From positions 1 to 64,000 of the forward strand of contig MU867115.1 in the NCBI GenBank assembly GCA_033725935.1: DNA of 64,000 bases, read 5' to 3'. Position 1 is the first letter of the stretch. Every line of letters starts with the position of its first letter. The stretch comes from Cladorrhinum sp. PSN259 (taxonomy: Eukaryota; Ascomycota; Sordariomycetes; Sordariales; Podosporaceae). The notes under the pieces were generated by a model. It worked only from the letters and a program-made list of their open reading frames with translations. It ran no database searches and had not been told where the DNA came from. The position numbers were made by a program, and so were the translations under genes. Shown piece by piece: positions 33,878 to 44,938 of the stretch.

Positions 33878-36050
33878 ATGAGCGAGCATCATCAAGCGGC
33901 AAGCCTGCCAGCACACCCATGCACCCCGGTCCCCCTACAACTCCCGTCGCCAAACCATGACGCTCATCACCCTCGCAGTGCATCATCAGATGGCGACTCA
34001 AACTCCCCACAGCTTCAGATGACACGGGCTGCACGCCGAGCTCACGTCAACAAATTTGCGTGTGCGAAATGCCAAAAGAGGAAAACCAAATGTGATGGCT
34101 GCCGCCCGCAATGCGGCGCCTGTGCCAAGCGGAATGACGCCAAATGCGAGTATCCGGTCAGAGAGGGCGCCATGTCGAGGTACTCAGATCTGAAAGAAAC
34201 CTTTGCGCAGATGCAGAGAGAGAACCAGGACCTCAGGGAACTGATTTCATACATCAAAAAACGCCCAGAGGAGGAGGCGTTCGAAGTCTACAAACGGTTA
34301 CGTACCGCAGACGACCCGCTTCAGGTCCTGCAGTTTTTCCGCCATGCTGACACCCTGCTTCTGATGCCATCTTCGAACGGCGCTCTTATCTGCGACAGGA
34401 AGGCCCAAGAACTGGAACATGAGGCGCAATCCCTCAGCGACATCAAAGTTCCATCCCGTCCGTGGACCGTTGTGGCGGGCGATGGGCTGGTCTCGTGCCT
34501 TATTTCGTCATTCTTCAAGTGGGATAACTCCCTGTTGATGTCATTTGTTGACCGAGATCTGTTTCTTCGGGATATGCGTGGAGGCTCTGGCCAGTATTGC
34601 AGTTCATTTCTTGTTAATTCCATTTGTGCTTTGCGATCTGTAAGTCAACCCGTCTCCTGTTGTTTCTTGGGCTGCGCCCGGTCTGACATTATTCCTGTCG
34701 CCTCACTTAGCTCATGTCCGATAGACCAAAGATCTTTAATCGAGCTGCCAACATTGATTTGTGTGCCTTGTTTTCGTCCGAAGCCAAGAAACAACTCGAA
34801 CTCGAAGCTGGCAGAGTATCTGTCACAACCATCCAAGGACTTCTAATCTTGTATATTCTCTCCTGCTGTGACGGTACCAACAGAGCGGGGTCGGTCTATC
34901 GGATGGCCGCGTATGAAATGCTACGCAAGCTAAAGCCAGAACGACTCTACTCCCGCTTGAGGGACAACGTGCCAGCTGAAGCCGAACGAAAACACAGCCT
35001 CTCTAAACTCTGTTGGGGTGTTTATTTGCTCGAGTGGTAAGTTGGATGGCATCACGTGGCCTATCTGCTCTTGATGCTGACGTATATCTAGTGTCTTGTC
35101 ACATGCCTATCTGAAACCCTCAACATTCTCGGTACCAAAGGTCTCATGGGTCAACCATGACAATGGTCATAATACTCCCAACGTCGACATTCGCGGACTG
35201 CCGTTTGGGTTGGGATCCCCCGAACCACCACTTGTTCCTGGAACTACACATCAAGCATATCATATCGCCATCCTCTATCATGACATTATGAATTATAACA
35301 GTCAACTCCACATTGAATTTGGAGACTTCAGGGACATTGAGAAGAGGATGGGTCTCTTTGCTCAATTAGCCAAGCTTGAGGAGGCACTACCAGACCGCCT
35401 CCGCTACCGAAATAACCCTGCCCCGGACACATTATTTCTCAAGTAAGCCCACTGCCAAGTTTCTGAGGCGCTGCCCATGCTGACAAGTCATCAGGTCCCT
35501 GATAAACCTAGCAGCTTACAACTTAATCAGACCACTTCCTCTTTCTGCCATCGTTCAAGAAGGCGTAAATGCTAAAGCTATTCTCCTTGATCTTTGTGCC
35601 ACTGATGTGGACATTCTCGAGTTCTATGCCAGCCGCTGGAACTTCAAGGACTACTCGTCCATAATTCTCTGCAGTGCGTGGAGTGTAACATTGACTCTGG
35701 TCACGTTGCTAGATGATCCACGAGCGCAAGAGCTGTTCACACGAGGCTGTGTCATTCTGGGAGTAATCGAGCGAGACATGACTGGAGTTCGTATAGTCAT
35801 GCAGGGAATGCTGGCAATGCTCTGGAAGACGGGCAAACAAATTCCACCTGGAGCGTCACAATACTTTGCCGGGCTTGATACAAACAGGCGGGAGCTCAAG
35901 GACGTGCCATTCGAATTTTCGTTACCGGTGCCAGAAGTTACGCAAAAGCTTTTGGATTACGAGGATGATGATGATCCTGAGGAGACGACAAGGCTGGGAG
36001 CAGATCTTGCCTCGCTTTTGCAGAAATGGAGTTCGTTGTCGGTTGTTTAG
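33878..36050 (+). CDS. Zn(II)2Cys6 fungal transcription factor
   Basis: Four exons, 33878-34639, 34711-35036, 35092-35442 and 35495-36050, give 664 residues; phases agree at each junction. The start chosen is the ATG of MSEHHQAASL; the frame is open further upstream but without an ATG. The binuclear zinc cluster has Cys62, 65, 72, 79, 82 and 90 (spacing 2-6-6-2-7), preceded by basic residues and followed by a probable coiled-coil linker (SDLKETFAQMQRENQDLRELI, cut here at its core heptads). Cys75 is an extra cysteine inside the loop between ligands 3 and 4. The rest resembles the middle homology region of fungal nitrate- and xylanase-type regulators (IQGLLILYILSCCDG, YRMAAYEML). The tail is acidic (LDYEDDDDPEETT). 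It would act in the nucleus as a dimer; the target genes are unknown. The neighbours do not form an obvious cluster. Confidence 0.9.
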
Positions 36051-36436
36051 CTTGTATGATGGATGGAAACTTTTCTCAGTGTGTTTTTCGTTCTTTGTAG
36101 AGTTTTGTTGGCCTGATACCCTCCGTTTTGAGTTCTGGGGCGTGTGGGGGTTGTGGCTTTCACGCACACACAGACAATTTACTTTCCCTCCTCCTTCAAA
36201 TTCTGCACTTGCTAAATTTTTTTTGCCCGCTGCATCTCTCAATCTCCCGTCAACAGCTACGCCGTGCACAGGCCACGGTTTTCGCAGGCTACTCTAGTAT
36301 ATGAAAAACAACATCTGCCCTAACAAACGCCCGTGTTTTCTGAAGCACACAATTCATCTGATTCCGACAGTCACCTCAAAAATCTCGACCTATTCCTTTT
36401 TTTTGCCGCAGCACAACCTAGAGCAAGTCTAACATT
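36051..36436. other. short intergenic region
   Basis: 386 bases with pyrimidine-rich tracts near 36180-36240 and 36390-36410. It would contain the terminator of the Zn2Cys6 gene and the promoter of the next ORF. No gene seen. Confidence 0.4.
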
Positions 36437-38137
36437 ATGGCTGACCCGGTCAAAGAGCCCGCTCATTGGGACGAAGTGCCTTGCAATCGCAGTCCGATGC
36501 AACCATCGATATACGCCATGGAAACACCAACCACCTTGCCGACAGTCAGCTCGCCGCTGCGCGAAAGTGCATTCACCAGTCTAATCGAATCAAATATGCG
36601 ACAGGATTCTGAAATTGCAATTTCAATCCAACCAGCAACTCTCTCGGCGAGGCTGTTCCCTGCCTTGGGGCCAGCGCGCCAGATCTCCAACCTTTCACCA
36701 TTGAGCCGACCATTTTTTCCCAAACCGGAAATCCCCTCGCCTATTGGGACACCTGGCAGCGACTCGCCCATCTCGCATTTGAGTCGATCATCTTTTCCTA
36801 TTCTAGATGTCGCCGCCTCTGCCAATCCCCGTCACAGTGAATCGCGCCTGTCAAATCTGAGCCGATGCTCCTCTCCCGCGCCTGCTGCCCTCTTTCCCAA
36901 CGGAACTCCTCACGAAGTCTCAAAACCCTGGAATGCGAGTGCGTCGCGTTCTCCTGCCTCAGAAGTTATCAATTGGTATGACACTCTCTGCGAGATTCCT
37001 GATACCTTAGCTCAGAGCCAGCCATCTACCCCTGTTTCTTCGGGGCCGCCCCTCGCACCTATCGGTACACCGCGACAAATCGCACATCTTCCCGCTTCCT
37101 CCTCCCGGGAATGCTTCCCCCCTCCGAACACCGTACCAGGTTCGATCACAACACGGCAAGCCTCAAAGCTCTCGGTCTCAAGCTCACCACGACAATGGCC
37201 GCCTTCCGTCTCGGTGGTGCCACTGGCCCCTCTCTGGTCACCTCGCTCATCTCCATCACATATCTTGAGCCCATCGCTTTTCTCAAGCATCCGAACACGC
37301 TCTCCGGCTCCACGTCTACATCTCTCCTCCGAGTTCGCAGAAATGCGAGACCGCTCGAAAAGTTACGTTACCCGTTTCCGAACGCTTTCGCGGATCTTGA
37401 GACACAACATGGTGGCTTGGTGGGTGCTCACAAAGTTCTACGATTACCAGGTGCTTCGAGACGTTGAGTATTTATCCCAAGATGTGTACTTGGAGTTTCT
37501 TGACGTCATATCATGGATCGAATGGATCGAAGAGGATGGAGTGACGGGCAATAGAAAGAAAATGGTGAAACAAGCTTGGGCGAGGGGTATGGAATATTTG
37601 GGGAAGTTTGAGAATGATGAGCAGTATATGGACGTTGAACAGGCCGTGGAGATTTTGCCGGTTGGAGAGGGCTGGGCCGAGGGGTTGACAATTGAGGAGG
37701 TGAAGAAGGAAGAGTTGAAGCCGAAGTTGGAGAGTAGGATTACGGAGTGGGATGCCATGGTGAGGGAGAGGGTGGGCGAGCTGGTGATTAAGCCTTGGTC
37801 GTTGTTGGGGAGCAGCAACGGTCACATCACTTCTAGGTTTGCGCCGATCGAACGAGAGGAAGAGGAGGATGAGAGCGAGCAGTATGATGATTCTAGTGAT
37901 ACCGTTACCGAGGTTTGTAGTGATTGGGAAGGAAAGACGGAGGGCGAATGCAAAGAGGAGTTTGAGGTATACGAAGAAAATGGAAAGGGAAAATCATCGG
38001 CGAAGGGGGTATTGGAGGTTCAGTTTGAGGCACAAGATAAGCTGCGGGCACAGCAAGTGTCCAAAATTCTTGTGGAGCAGCAGCGACAAACATTCTCTGT
38101 TCCGGGTAAAGTTGCGTCAGCTGAAGAACAAAGATAG
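36437..38137 (+). CDS. hypothetical protein, S/P-rich N-terminus and acidic tail
   Basis: A single uninterrupted frame of 566 residues starting at ATG (MADPVKEPAHWDEVPCN). I do not recognise a family. Residues 1-300 are rich in Ser, Pro and Arg with a loose repeat of ISNLSPLSRPFFPKPE / ISHLSRSSFPILD / LSNLSRCSSPAP type, like a disordered phosphorylated region. Residues 305-440 look folded and helical (ILRHNMVAWWVLTKFYDYQ, FLDVISWIEWIEEDGVTG). The end is very acidic (REEEEDESEQYDDSSDTVTE). No signal peptide or TM helix. Codon use and length support a real gene; the function is unknown. Confidence 0.7.
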   Translation: MADPVKEPAHWDEVPCNRSPMQPSIYAMETPTTLPTVSSPLRESAFTSLIESNMRQDSEIAISIQPATLSARLFPALGPARQISNLSPLSRPFFPKPEIPSPIGTPGSDSPISHLSRSSFPILDVAASANPRHSESRLSNLSRCSSPAPAALFPNGTPHEVSKPWNASASRSPASEVINWYDTLCEIPDTLAQSQPSTPVSSGPPLAPIGTPRQIAHLPASSSRECFPPPNTVPGSITTRQASKLSVSSSPRQWPPSVSVVPLAPLWSPRSSPSHILSPSLFSSIRTRSPAPRLHLSSEFAEMRDRSKSYVTRFRTLSRILRHNMVAWWVLTKFYDYQVLRDVEYLSQDVYLEFLDVISWIEWIEEDGVTGNRKKMVKQAWARGMEYLGKFENDEQYMDVEQAVEILPVGEGWAEGLTIEEVKKEELKPKLESRITEWDAMVRERVGELVIKPWSLLGSSNGHITSRFAPIEREEEEDESEQYDDSSDTVTEVCSDWEGKTEGECKEEFEVYEENGKGKSSAKGVLEVQFEAQDKLRAQQVSKILVEQQRQTFSVPGKVASAEEQR

Positions 38138-38536
38138 CCGGGCCCTGCATAGAGTCCAGTTTGGTAACAATATCATTGTTATATCCTGGCATTTCCTTGA
38201 TAGATGTAGAGTAAAGGGTAACAAAGCCTATCCAATGAAACTTTAGTAATCAACAATAAGAGATTGTAATTGAACAGGAAGCTGTGAATGTGAAAACAAA
38301 CATGAGTAACTATTCTCGCGCGAAGATTTTAAGATGCAGGGAGAACTAGAAAAAAGACTTTGTCTCAAACATATGCCACCATTTTCATTTTTGTTTTCCA
38401 TCATCCTCAAAGAGCGCAAGAGCAATAGAAAAAACAAACCCTATTAAGCAACGTACACAGATACCAATAAACCTCTGCAAAACTTACCGTTCATCTGAAC
38501 AACATTTTTGGTGGTAAGTTCAGCAACTGAGGAAAT

Positions 38537-38935
38537 ATGTCCCTCTCAAACACCATCAACGTCTACGAAATCGAGTGGAAGATGCTCACCAGTCTTTTAG
38601 AACTCATCAACCTCAGATCTAAACTTGCGTACGCGCTCGCGACACTTGACTCGGATTTTGTCAGGGGGCGGACAGAGCTCACGGACGCGCTCGCGAGGAT
38701 TGACGACGTGGTTGAGGTTGCTATCGAGGCCGATGCAGAGAGAGCGAACTTGAACGCCAGGAGGGTGATGGTGGCTACTGCGTATAATGGGATGAGGGAG
38801 CTGTTGGGTTGTGCGGGGATGAAGGAGTTGGTTGGGAGGCATCTTGTTGAGGATAGAGAGGAGGTACAACCCCCGGATGCTGCGGAACAGCAGCATCCGG
38901 GGGTTGTGAGAGGAGAAGGAGAGAGCCATGCTTGA
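38537..38935 (+). CDS. small helical hypothetical protein
   Basis: 132 residues from ATG, reading MSLSNTINVYEIEWKMLTSL. It is mostly helical with a heptad-like hydrophobic pattern to about residue 112. The final 20 residues (VQPPDAAEQQHPGVVRGEGE) are encoded by an 18-bp perfect hairpin plus flank and look like an addition. No family recognised. Same strand as the preceding orphan ORF, 400 bases downstream of it. Confidence 0.5.
   Translation: MSLSNTINVYEIEWKMLTSLLELINLRSKLAYALATLDSDFVRGRTELTDALARIDDVVEVAIEADAERANLNARRVMVATAYNGMRELLGCAGMKELVGRHLVEDREEVQPPDAAEQQHPGVVRGEGESHA
38866..38907. repeat. perfect 18-bp inverted repeat with 6-base loop
   Basis: ACAACCCCCGGATGCTGC is followed by GGAACA and then the exact inverse. 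The stem is G/C-rich and lies near the 3' end of a small ORF. Confidence 0.9.
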
Positions 38936-39606
38936 ATTTGTCACACGGTGAGAAAAAGTGGCTTGATAGTCTCGTGTCCGATTTGGCAGTTTTTTTGAGG
39001 TGATGGACTGAACTGTCCATCTTTGAGACTTAAAAGGTCCGTCTTATGATACAAATTTTTAAAAGAATAGGTAAAAACCTTTTCTTTTGAGGTCTTGCTT
39101 GTTCAAGTTTGTCTTTGACTTTGCCGTTTTTGCTTTCAACAAAAGCCCGGTCCGCATATGAGTTAATGTACAGTTATTCTGCCATGTCAACATGGGTATC
39201 CCAATAGTTATTTTTACTTTATCTTCAAAAATGGACAATACCGACTGTCTAATTCCAAGCTGCCTTTGAACATCTAGGACCTTGCAATACGGACTTCACC
39301 CTGTGCAGGAAGCTTTGTCGGGTTTATGAGCTTCGCTAGCGACTTCCTCCTCACCATCTGGAAAAGCGGAGAAGATGACTTGCAGTTTTTGGAATGAGCG
39401 CTGAGCAAGATGATTTAACCCCGGTATGTCCGCTGTTAAATCCGCCAACGCCCCAGGGATATCTTCGTTACCCCTCCGTCGATCACCTACACCGACGCAC
39501 ATGTGTAACTACCCCGGCCAGTCAAGATAAATGCACCTTCCACCTATCTGTTTTAAACAACCCCACCGCCCTATGTATTCACCCCAAAACGAACCTCAAA
39601 CGGACA
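38936..39606. other. intergenic region
   Basis: No gene. The frame reading into the dehydrogenase from 39394 is upstream leader: the family's N-terminus begins at 39607. Confidence 0.45.
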
Positions 39607-40607
39607 ATGTCTTCCCCAACTGAGAAATCACCAAGGCTCACCTTCCTCGTCACCGGCTGCTCCTCAGGCCTGGGCCTCCTGCTTTCCCGACGTATCCTCT
39701 CCCAAGGCCACAACCTGGTCGCGACATCCCGCAACCCATCCAAAACGCCAGCCCTCGTCAGCGAAATTGAATCCTTCCAAGGAGGGGGAAGAGGCCGCTG
39801 GTTCCCGCTAGACGTTACCGACCCCACCGCCGGACCGGACCTAATTTCCACTCTCGAGAAAGAAGAAGGAGGAGGCACCACCGCCACCCAAATCGACGTC
39901 CTGATCAACAATGCCGGCTTCTCAATCCACGCCCCCGTCGAAACCTTTACAGACGAAGAGCTGAGGGAAATGATGGACACGCACTACTTTGGTCCCGCGA
40001 GGCTCATCAGAGCCGTGCTGCCCCACATGAGGCGGAGGAGAAAGGGGGTGATTGTGAATATCAGCTCCGGGGCGGGGCTGCAAGGGAGACCTAGTATGGG
40101 CGGGTATGCGCCTGCCAAGGCTGCTTTAGATGGTACGTTATTGTTTTATGTACTCTGTTTTGCGATAAATGCGTGGGCAGAAAAAAAAAAAGCTAAACTC
40201 TCTCTAAAAAAAAAAAGGGAATGTCCAAAGTCCTGGCGCAAGAAATGGAACCGTTCAATGTTAGAGTGCTCACGGTGCAACTCGGGGCATTCAACACGAA
40301 CATGACCAACGCTTCAAGGACGGGAAGGTTACCTGTTCCAGACGATTACAAGGGGACCATGGTGGATGTTATTACTCGGCAGTTGCTCGGTGGCGGGTTT
40401 GAGCCGGATGGCGATGCAGAAAAGGCAGTCAGGGTCATATATGACGTTATTGTAGGTGAGGGAGTCGGGCTGGGGAAAGAAAAAGAGAGAATGTTGCCGC
40501 TGGGAAGGGACATGTTCAAGAGACTTGAGAACGTTAGGGATGGACACACAAAGGCCATGCAGGTTTGGGAGGGGGTTTGTAATGACGTTTATAGAGATGG
40601 GCGGTGA
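39607..40607 (+). CDS. short-chain dehydrogenase/reductase (classical SDR)
   Basis: Two exons, 39607-40132 and about 40218-40607, give about 305 residues. The cofactor motif TGCSSGLG is at residues 16-23, the NNAG motif is in DVLINNAGFS, the catalytic Ser in NISSGAGL and the catalytic Tyr/Lys in YAPAKAA. The acidic or basic residue after strand 2 is Arg (ATSRNP), favouring NADPH. The second exon has the typical FNVRVLTVQLGAFNTNM. The exact reaction is unknown; it is of the fungal 'NAD(P)-binding oxidoreductase' kind. The intron has donor GTACGT and ends in poly-A followed by GGG. With the AG acceptor at 40216-40217 the exon phases disagree by one base (one G too many, 40217-40219). This is another one-base discrepancy at a homopolymer. 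Confidence 0.85.
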
Positions 40608-40904
40608 GATGATGCAAGAAGAGATCTGGGGATTCAGAAGTTTGCTTCAACAAAACCCGATAGGTGTTGGGAGGTCAGCGACAAGAAAATACCAGACTTA
40701 AAAGTATCACAATGGAAGATGTGAAAGAAGAGGATTTCAAGCAGTTACATGTTTTTGTTTGAGCGATCATGAGTTTAAGTTTTGATCACCCAGTCAAGCC
40801 AGCCTACAGTGACGAATGTTTGGACGAAGTGAATGAACGATAAAAACAAAGTTGTCAATTTTGTGTTATATACGGCCAATAATTGCTCAATAAAAACGTC
40901 CCCC
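40608..40904. other. convergent intergenic region
   Basis: 297 bases between two converging genes, holding both 3' ends. No gene or clear terminator hairpin seen. Confidence 0.4.
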
Positions 40905-42395
40905 TTACAATGTGGGCTCGACGTCATACTCAACATCCGTCCGGATTATATATTTGGCGCCCTTCCTTACTCCAGTCCCCTCGTGGAGCGGCGCGTTCCT
41001 GGCATCCCCGTGCGGGAAGATGGCCACGGCACCCATGACGGGCTTGATAGGATAGGCGTTCATCACGCCCTCCTTCACGCTGGGCAAGAAGTAAGTAGTC
41101 TCTCCACCCTCGAAATCATCGTTCAGATAGATCAAAAAGGTGAAGAGACTGCTCTGCCTCTTGTCTCTCGGGCTGGAGTCATACTGGTACACCCCCTCGG
41201 GAGTGATCCCACTCGGTGGCCAGGCGCCATCAATGTGGCACCTGTACTCAGCACCAGGGACGTACCGGTAGACCCTGAACCGTCTGTTCAAGCCGCGCGC
41301 AATCCTACCGCCCATCTCGGCGGGGACGTACTCCTTCACGCGCTCCCACAACAGGTCGTGGAATGACTGATCCACAACCCAGTAGAAGTTGTGCGCCAAC
41401 ACCGACACCTCTTCCCCCTCATCCTGGATCGGCGCATCAGGGATGAACCCAACGGCTTCGCCGGCCCTGATGATCTCTTTGCACTCCTCCTTCGACAGCA
41501 ATCCCTTGACCAAAGACAAGTTAGGCACAACTGGGTGCTCATGCCTCGTTCTCACCGGTCCGGGAGCTCTCAAATCCACCGCGTTCTCCTCAGAAGTATA
41601 CAAGACAGCGGGATGATGGTTCGGGGGCTTGCGCTGGGGTCCGGGCGTCGTCTCAACGACCTTGTACCGCGCCTTCACGCCCTCTCTTCTCTCACCCACG
41701 AAGCTCCCATCCGCAACCCTGCTGTATACCTCCTCAGGCACGTACCCCTCCCCGCGCACGTTCCAAGCCTGCTGCAGCGAGATGACCTCCTCATCCCCCT
41801 TCGGGACGGGAGCGTGCTCGTCGACGATCCCGCAGACCCGCAAAACCAGATCCAGCGTCCTCAAACCTTCCCTCTCCCTCTCCGACCTCACCCCGCGACC
41901 GTGAACGCCTTTCACCCCCGAAAGACCACTGACCATGTCTAGATCCCTCACCCACCGACAGAGCGCACCGAGCTTGGGCGCTTCCCCCCTGAGCTTCATC
42001 TCCGCGAGCAGAATCCGCGCTTCGAGCCATTTCCCGTCCGCAAGGGCGCCGGAGACGCGGGCAGTGAGGTTGGTGCCCTCGCCGGCGGAGTTGAGGCCGG
42101 TGGTGCACGCCGATCTGAAGTCGTAGGCAGCGGCGCGCAAATCCTTGCACTGCTTGGATTTGATGAGAGAAGGGTACGACGACAGGGTGGTTAGCGTGTC
42201 AATTGTGATTTCGAGTTCCTCGCTCGAGATTACCGAGGAGAGGCTCTTGGGATCTGTGGTGGCTGCTGCTGGGGTGTCGGAGTCTGTGAGAGGTGGGGTG
42301 GCGATGTGGGATGTTTTCTGCTGTTTGGTGGGTTTTTGGTGTTGTTCCTGGGGCGGCTTGGGCGCCTTGCGCTTGGTAATCTGTCGTTTCGGCAT
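40905..42395 (-). CDS. 2-oxoglutarate/Fe(II) dioxygenase, prolyl 4-hydroxylase-like
   Basis: A single exon of 496 residues from MPKRQITKRKAPK. The C-terminal 200 residues form a P4H-type double-stranded beta helix. Fe(II) ligands are His387 and Asp389 in CHIDGAW and His471 in LHEGTGV. Lys481, ten residues after the last His, would bind 2-oxoglutarate, and FEGGETTYF is the usual pre-motif. The first 45 residues are Lys/Arg/Pro/Gln-rich and look like a nuclear localisation segment. The middle (about 60-200) is helical and specific to this fungal group. The likely chemistry is hydroxylation of a prolyl or other side chain of a protein target; the substrate is unknown. Length and intron-free structure look complete. 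Confidence 0.9.
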   Translation of the reverse strand: MPKRQITKRKAPKPPQEQHQKPTKQQKTSHIATPPLTDSDTPAAATTDPKSLSSVISSEELEITIDTLTTLSSYPSLIKSKQCKDLRAAAYDFRSACTTGLNSAGEGTNLTARVSGALADGKWLEARILLAEMKLRGEAPKLGALCRWVRDLDMVSGLSGVKGVHGRGVRSEREREGLRTLDLVLRVCGIVDEHAPVPKGDEEVISLQQAWNVRGEGYVPEEVYSRVADGSFVGERREGVKARYKVVETTPGPQRKPPNHHPAVLYTSEENAVDLRAPGPVRTRHEHPVVPNLSLVKGLLSKEECKEIIRAGEAVGFIPDAPIQDEGEEVSVLAHNFYWVVDQSFHDLLWERVKEYVPAEMGGRIARGLNRRFRVYRYVPGAEYRCHIDGAWPPSGITPEGVYQYDSSPRDKRQSSLFTFLIYLNDDFEGGETTYFLPSVKEGVMNAYPIKPVMGAVAIFPHGDARNAPLHEGTGVRKGAKYIIRTDVEYDVEPTL

Positions 42396-43444
42396 AATGG
42401 CGGGTGAGAAGCCCGGCTGTTTTGATGGGAAGGTGGGGGATTAGAAAGCTGGTTGAGAGGGATCAGTGAGGAAGGAGCTTTTTTGAATGTTGCTCGGTTG
42501 AAAGTGGGTCAGATGAGTTGAAGTTGACGGAATATATTTTTGAGGTTGTGGGGTGAGTGGCGTATACCTAGGCGTAACATGATTGGACAATTTGGGCGGT
42601 GAGGGCCAGTTTTTCCTGGTGTGGGGCTGGCAGTATATGTGGGGTTGGCTGCACGGAGGTCATTTTAAGGTTGTGACAGTGCACGATTGTGGAACACTTG
42701 GTGTAAGTCAAGAAAGCAACATGTCGACGAAGACAGCAATGGTGGGTGGATGCAGGATTGTATAAATGATGCACATGAGACAGAGACACAGAATGTTAAT
42801 ATGGCAAGTATGTTGCTTCAAAAGACAATTTACCTGGATATTTGCGGTTACTTCACAGGTTGGCTTATGGGTTGCTTGAGCTTCTCCTGAAATTGTCCTG
42901 CGGTTAAGGAAGGAGCAGCGAGTGTGGTATCTATGTTTGTAGCATCATGCCACAAAGTATGAACCCATTTCTTTTAGTGTATATTTACCTTCTTTCAAAT
43001 ATCATGAAAATCGGAGTCTTCATTTTACGAGCGGCTGCCCAACATCTCTTTTTCTCATCTTAACGAGATGAGCAAATAGTTTTACTGTTGGAGATATATT
43101 AGGTTGTAGTTTTAGCTGTGTATGTACATGCACATGCATACAATGTAGAAAAGTTTAGCGATGGGTGCGTCGACAGCGCTTAGCCACCGCCGATAAGGTT
43201 TTCACTCCGAGTTGAGATTAAGCTTATGGCCTTCCTTCATTATGAAGCGATAGATCAGAACTAAAAGGAAGCAAAGCAGAGTACAGAAAGAATTTCAATT
43301 GCCCCAAACTCTTCAATTCGTACCAAATTCTATTTTCATTTCTCTATCCTTTGACAGACTACCGTGCTTCTTGCCTAGCTGATGATAGTGATTCACATTC
43401 AACTACAGCCCCTATTACAATCGCGCCCACATTTGAGAAAGCCG
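42396..43444. other. gene-free stretch
   Basis: About 1 kb without a supported gene. Short frames near 42568-42890 lie on both strands and are probably chance. Confidence 0.5.
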
Positions 43445-44938
43445 CTATTCATCATCATATTTGTGGAATCTTCCTGTCTCGCAAATGTGCCGGTCATAGG
43501 CCACGGCGTCCTCCTCATAAAGCTGTTCTTCGGCCATTCTGCTCCACTCCCTCTCTTGTCGTTCCTTTTCCAGCTTGTCTGCCATCTCTCTAAGCAGTTC
43601 CAGTCTGAAAATTTTAGCCGCACTGGATCTCCTTGATGGATTTATATCAGTTGATGATATCTCCGTGGCCAGATCGTCAGCAAAAGAGATGCCAGTTGAA
43701 ATGATTTGCTGGGTATGAGAACTAGGTTCAGAGTTGGCAGACCGGTCAGCAGCATCGAGTGTAACATCGAATCCAAGAGCGGGCTCAACGTGGGACTCGG
43801 TTATAGTCTTGAAGATGTTCGGCAAAATGGGTGTTGCAGCCGTGCCAGTTGTCTTTGTGACTTTACCTGGGTTTATCGGTGCCAAAGAGTCTCTTCTTTT
43901 CTTCCCCCGCCCTCGTCTTCTTTCGAGTGACAAAGCGGCAAAGAGGCGGGCTTGCTCGACAATGAAGGCATCTCGGATGTCATCTTTAAAGGCATTGACA
44001 ATGGGTAGCTGATCGCTTATCTCTGCATCATCAATCATGTAGATATTCCTCTTCTCTTTGCACGCCCTGCCAGCGATCTTGTCAGCTTGCTCATGTAGCC
44101 AGAATACATGACCTGGTGTCCACTTGAGCCCCCCGGAGACGTAAACGCAGAGTCCGTCGCGCATCCGATTGATCAAACTGTCCTTCCTTTCGCGGAAGAT
44201 TGTGGATAATGTCCCTGAGAGTGTTTTCAAAGTGGTTTGGTTGCATCTTTGGATAGCTGTAAGCGCGTTGTCGCAGTCGGAAAACACTGTGAAGTGGAAA
44301 GACCTCGGCTCGGACCCGGCAAAGCGGAAAGGCTCAGCGACCAAACGCCTTATCCTTTGCTCAACGAGATCCAAACATGCGATCAGGGCGACCATCTCAG
44401 AGTAAAGACTACCCAAAGAAGTGTCGATTTGGAATCCCATTTTGACGAGTCGATCGTGTTGCCGATGTTGCTCTCGAAAGACAATACCATATCCTCCGGT
44501 GCCCGTTATTCCCCTCATAATCTTGTGATATTTTCCCAGCTGAAATGAGCCGTCGCAGAAAATAGATAACTGCCAGGGTCCGATCGGAGATGTCTCATCA
44601 ATTGATGCACCCTCAAGCGCCTCTCTGATGTGGTTTCCATAGTCGAGTTGTTCCGGAAGCGCGAAGGTTGGCTGGGTTCTGGTGGAGCCTGAGGAGCGGC
44701 GGCATGTCAGCATTGATACCAAAGGACAAGGGTTCAATTTGCTACCAAAAGAATCACCCATCGTCAGTGTCGCGGTGTTTCTTTTTGATACACGATGAAA
44801 ATGGCGACCCAGGGTCTTGAAACTGTATCTGGTTGGAACTTTGAACGGAATCGAGAAAGTGATGAAGAGGGAAAACGGTGCATTGAGAGAAGCAATCCAG
44901 TCAAGTTTAAATTCTAAGTGTTGTGCAGCAGCATCCAA
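43445..44938 (-). CDS. RNase H-fold protein (paralogue 1)
   Basis: A single frame of 497 residues; the second Met at 44761 (MGDSFGSKL, residue 60) is an equally good start. The RNase H-like core spans about 120-300. The acidic and His positions match the nuclease: Asp129 in FCDGSF, Glu181 in YSEMVAL, Asp221 in FSDCDNA, His277 in WTPGHVFWLH and Asp286 in EQADKIAG. A basic patch, RRGRGKKRR, follows at about 345-355. The C-terminal 100 residues are charged and coiled-coil-like (LEKERQEREWSRM). There is no reverse transcriptase or integrase next to it, so it is not an obvious retroelement. It could be a host ribonuclease H1-type enzyme or a domesticated retrotransposon domain. A related gene lies 600 bases upstream on the same strand. 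Confidence 0.75.
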   Translation of the reverse strand: MDAAAQHLEFKLDWIASLNAPFSLFITFSIPFKVPTRYSFKTLGRHFHRVSKRNTATLTMGDSFGSKLNPCPLVSMLTCRRSSGSTRTQPTFALPEQLDYGNHIREALEGASIDETSPIGPWQLSIFCDGSFQLGKYHKIMRGITGTGGYGIVFREQHRQHDRLVKMGFQIDTSLGSLYSEMVALIACLDLVEQRIRRLVAEPFRFAGSEPRSFHFTVFSDCDNALTAIQRCNQTTLKTLSGTLSTIFRERKDSLINRMRDGLCVYVSGGLKWTPGHVFWLHEQADKIAGRACKEKRNIYMIDDAEISDQLPIVNAFKDDIRDAFIVEQARLFAALSLERRRGRGKKRRDSLAPINPGKVTKTTGTAATPILPNIFKTITESHVEPALGFDVTLDAADRSANSEPSSHTQQIISTGISFADDLATEISSTDINPSRRSSAAKIFRLELLREMADKLEKERQEREWSRMAEEQLYEEDAVAYDRHICETGRFHKYDDE

